From contig JADDPV010000253.1 in NCBI GenBank assembly GCA_016781705.1, forward strand, positions 1 to 6,221: 6,221 nucleotides of DNA. The letters are read 5' to 3'. The notes beneath the pieces are model-generated. The model had not been told where the DNA came from. It worked only from the letters and a program-made list of their open reading frames with translations, and did not search any database. This document shows, one piece after another, positions 5,451-6,221 of this stretch. Position 1 is the stretch's first letter. Each line of letters opens with the position of its first letter. Made by a program: the position numbers and the translations under genes. The stretch comes from Rubrobacter sp. GTDB lineage: Bacteria > Actinomycetota > Rubrobacteria > Rubrobacterales > Rubrobacteraceae.

Positions 5451-6113
5451 ATGGGCGCGGAGGTGATCTTCGAGAGCAGAGCGGACGCGGGCCGCAGGCT
5501 CGCCGAACGCCTCACCAGGTACGCTGACGAGGACCCCATAGTCCTCGGGTTGCCGCGCGGCGGCGTGCCGGTGGCGGCCGAGATAGCGCGCTCTCTAGGT
5601 GCGCCGCTCGACGTCTTCGTCTCGCGCAAGCTCGGGGCACCGGACCAGCCGGAGCTAGGCATGGGCGCCGTCGCTCAGGGGGGCACTCTGGTCCTCAATG
5701 CGCGCATAGTCGAGCACCTCGGCATCCCCGACGACTATCTGGACCGAATCGCGCAACGAGAGTTCGGCGAGGTCGAGCGCCGCCTGCGGCTGCTCCGTGG
5801 CGAGGGGCGCCCCGAGCCCGAAGTACGGGACCGCACGGTCATCCTGGTAGACGACGGCCTCGCCACCGGTGTCACGGCGTGCGCCGCCATAAGGGCCCTC
5901 CGGAAGCGTAACCCGCGCCGCCTCGTCCTCGCCGTCCCGGTGTGCCCCCCGCAAACAGCCGACCTCCTCGCCCCGGAAGTGGACGATCTGATCTGTCTCG
6001 CGATCCCCGAAGACTTCGTCGCCGTCGGCCTCTGGTACAGAGACTTCGAGCAGACCACCGACGAGGAGGTCATAGCGCTTCTGGAGAACGCCCGGCGCGA
6101 GCGCAACGCCTGA
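5451..6113 (+). CDS. Type I phosphoribosyltransferase family protein
   Basis: 220 residues. The PRPP-binding loop VILVDDGLATGVT spans 130-142, with the paired acidic residues Asp134 and Asp135. IVLGLPRGGVPVAAEIA at 30-46 is the first strand and phosphate-binding turn typical of this group, and LDVFVSRKLGAP at 53-64 follows. The insert at 90-125 (GIPDDYLDRI and a charged helix) is where substrate-specific hoods sit in the family. Known relatives use PRPP with a base or related acceptor, but the substrate of this subgroup is not established; in other bacteria similar proteins are often fused or adjacent to dienelactone-hydrolase-like proteins, which are absent here. ATG at 5451, with GGGAG at 5440-5444 as ribosome binding site, 36 bases after the zinc-ribbon stop. 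It is the last complete gene of the run. Confidence 0.9.
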   Translation: MGAEVIFESRADAGRRLAERLTRYADEDPIVLGLPRGGVPVAAEIARSLGAPLDVFVSRKLGAPDQPELGMGAVAQGGTLVLNARIVEHLGIPDDYLDRIAQREFGEVERRLRLLRGEGRPEPEVRDRTVILVDDGLATGVTACAAIRALRKRNPRRLVLAVPVCPPQTADLLAPEVDDLICLAIPEDFVAVGLWYRDFEQTTDEEVIALLENARRERNA

Positions 6114-6201
6114 CCGCCGCCACCCGCGCCACAACATAGCTTCGATGTCCCTGTCATGGAGCCCTCCCGCGAAGCCGAAGGTCTGAAAGCCGGAGTTGGG
6201 T

Positions 6202-6221
6202 GGAGGGTGACATTGCCGAAC
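6202..6221 (+). other. Possible start of the next gene
   Basis: GGAGG at 6202-6206 is followed six bases later by TTG at 6213-6215, which would begin a protein with Met-Pro-Asn; GTG at 6207-6209 is a poorer option because it touches the ribosome binding site. Only three codons are in the window, so nothing can be said about the product. The preceding bases 6114-6201 show no gene and no convincing terminator hairpin. Confidence 0.25.

Noticed and set aside
5655..6157. Minus-strand open frames opposite the phosphoribosyltransferase
   Set aside because: Antisense shadows of a gene with an intact PRPP loop; no independent start signals or motifs.
6140..6177. GCTTCG / CGAAGC inverted pair after the last gene, as a terminator
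   Set aside because: A six-base stem with a 26-base loop and no following T run is too weak to call a terminator.
1..6221. CRISPR array, tRNA, rRNA, transposase or insertion-sequence ends
   Set aside because: No repeated spacer structure, no cloverleaf-like or rRNA-like sequence, and no transposase motifs or terminal inverted repeats were seen on either strand.

Overview
This is a G+C-rich bacterial window. Its GTG and TTG starts, strong GGAGG-type ribosome binding sites and dense co-directional genes fit a high-G+C actinobacterium. Several proteins, and the wording of a decayed SARP-type regulator, remind me most of Rubrobacter. That placement is an inference from memory of the families, not the result of a search.

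Left part (1-2121). The + strand opens with what may be the last residues of a gene ending at 133. Two bases later it meets the convergent stop of a minus-strand cyclopropane-fatty-acyl-phospholipid synthase family methyltransferase (136-1434), which is full length with all recognisable catalytic residues. Upstream of it on the same strand, 1474-2121 holds no intact gene. It is the relic of a large AfsR/SARP-like regulator: the start of the DNA-binding/BTAD head and the end of the TPR tail are both readable, but the middle of the protein, including the ATPase, is gone. Three frameshifts, a small deletion and a TAA nonsense codon break what remains. Its ribosome binding site and a plausible promoter are still visible.

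Divergent spacer (2122-2341). It carries the relic's promoter region on the minus strand and, on the + strand, a pair of exact 11-bp direct repeats 16 bp apart, 62-88 bp before the next start codon.

Right part (2342-6113). Six + strand reading frames are packed with gaps of 5 to 36 bases and no visible terminator, so they probably form one operon. In order they are: an NDP-sugar synthase with a left-handed beta-helix tail; a 79-residue orphan; an open frame joining an uncharacterised small beta-rich-looking domain to a DUF892 ferritin-like domain (either a true fusion or two genes whose separating stop was lost); a P-loop kinase resembling the kinase half of polynucleotide kinase; a two-CxxC zinc ribbon started with TTG; and a type I phosphoribosyltransferase. 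Sugar-nucleotide synthesis, a ferritin-like protein, a nucleic-acid-kinase-like enzyme and a phosphoribosyltransferase could form a stress or repair module, but no shared pathway can be shown from sequence alone. The last ~108 bases hold no gene except perhaps the first codons of the next one.
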